Source: Hippophae tibetana (lineage: Eukaryota > Streptophyta > Magnoliopsida > Rosales > Elaeagnaceae). Taken from it: a DNA stretch of 64,000 nt. The notes below the pieces were generated by a model. The model saw nothing but the letters and a program-made list of their open reading frames with translations, had not been told where the DNA came from and did not search any database. Positions 63,901-64,000 of the stretch are shown one piece after another; the first letter of the stretch is position 1, and each line of letters opens with the position of its first letter. The position numbers were made by a program, and so were the translations under genes. The stretch spans positions 806,001-870,000 of the forward strand of contig JAZDXN010000024.1 in assembly GCA_037013495.1 (NCBI GenBank). The letters are read 5' to 3'.

Positions 63901-64000
63901 TTAAACATTTTTTTGTCTTTTTTGAAAAGGTAGGCAAGGAAAATAAATACTCTAAATTGTAATTCCTTATAACTATGATATATTTAAATGGAAATTATTA
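60950..64000. repeat. Right-end units, two local one-unit duplications
   Basis: There are about six units here. The segment from about 61980 to 62335 is repeated at about 62525-62880, both of the 'ggggttacataataatatg/tttagtaggatgg' type. The segment from about 62890 to 63420 is repeated at about 63434 to 63964, with small differences such as 'attcagttg' at 63268 and 'ggtaagttgg' at 63794. One unit near 61480-61760 has private changes 'gaagtgtaag', 'tatccaccaaac', 'gtttgttagg', 'gggttcagaag' and 'agttgggcaagg'. No boundary of the array is reached at the window end. Confidence 0.75.

Larger units (their letters stand above)
1..64000. repeat. Satellite DNA array, about 543-bp unit, 118 units
   Basis: The same roughly 543-bp unit follows itself head to tail from the first base to the last, with no spacer, insertion or inversion that I could find. 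Counting the anchor GAATTCAATATTC and close variants gives 118 occurrences. The first is at base 40 and the last at 63548, a mean spacing of about 542.8 bp. Most spacings fall between 539 and 551 bp; the exceptions are three of 492-493 bp and two of 522 bp. The unit is AT-rich at its ends and less so between its bases 120 and 350. Known satellites with units of this size are non-coding heterochromatin. Family and species are not recognised. The array extends beyond both window edges, so every statement about its length is a minimum. Confidence 0.98.

Noticed and set aside
1..64000. CRISPR array.
   Set aside because: The units are about 543 bp and contiguous. There are no short identical repeats separated by unique spacers, and no cas genes.
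1..64000. LTR retrotransposon or other mobile element as the repeated unit.
   Set aside because: No reverse transcriptase, integrase or transposase motif, no primer-binding site or polypurine tract, no terminal inverted repeats and no target-site duplications are visible. An origin from an old element fragment cannot be excluded but has no support here.
1..64000. Telomere repeats or ribosomal DNA spacer.
   Set aside because: I saw no tracts of TTTAGGG, TTAGGG or TTAGG type, and no rRNA coding sequence flanks or interrupts the units.
1..64000. A previously undescribed multi-gene system.
   Set aside because: There is no coding or RNA-gene content to build one from. The novelty possible here is limited to an uncatalogued satellite family and its amplification history.

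Overview
The whole window is one uninterrupted tandem-repeat (satellite DNA) array. The unit is about 543 bp, AT-rich (about 26.5% G+C, hand-counted over the first 540 bases), and always in the same orientation. Using the conserved anchor GAATTCAATATTC (or its one- or two-base variants) near the start of each unit, I counted 118 anchors from base 40 to base 63548. That gives a mean spacing of 63508/117, about 542.8 bp. Array runs off both ends, so its true length is unknown. I found no unique sequence, no inserted transposon, no RNA gene, no orientation switch and no credible protein gene. Long head-to-tail arrays of a unit this size are typical of eukaryotic heterochromatin (centromeric, pericentromeric, subtelomeric or interstitial knobs). 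I lean towards a plant or other large eukaryotic genome but cannot name the species or the satellite family.

Layout by variant. Bases 1 to about 18.3 kb hold older-looking, mixed variants. Their marks are a GAGCTC site in many units, 'gcccataaacc', and alternating 'ccatagaaatattt' and 'cctttgaaatatttcgggctagg' forms. From about 17.05 kb a second family marked 'gtgaacataaacc' plus 'ttcacatttgg' appears and then dominates. From 32.8 kb a third family marked 'ttacataataatatg' plus 'tttagtaggatgg' is mixed in and becomes common after 45 kb.

Large-scale structure. The array grew by repeated duplication of multi-unit blocks. I trace block pairs at offsets of 10/9 units (1-3.8 kb with 5.4-8.7 kb), 12 and 14 units (3.8-5.5, 10.2-12.9 and 17.8-20.5 kb), 9 units (8.6-9.9 with 13.5-14.8 kb), 8 units (14.8-17.8 with 19.1-22.2 kb), 7 units (20.7-22.8 with 24.5-26.6 kb), 5 units (25.6-27.6 with 28.3-30.3 kb), a large 11/12-unit block present three times (27.1-33.05, 33.05-39.55 and 40.6-45.6 kb), 1-, 4- and 5-unit steps at 48-54 kb, and a 19-unit offset (45.1-47.3 with 55.4-57.6 kb). 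Copies differ by whole-unit losses and gains and by short patches resembling gene conversion. Block ends were found by eye and should be read as accurate to about 50 bp.

No genes work together here. The biology is that of the repeat itself: unequal exchange, homogenisation, small deletions at short direct repeats, and conserved dyad or hairpin-capable segments in each unit. I found no previously undescribed genetic system. The most useful observations are the nested block history, the variant switch at 17-18 kb, the freshly homogenised triplet at 48.5-50.2 kb, and the conserved 18-bp dyad.
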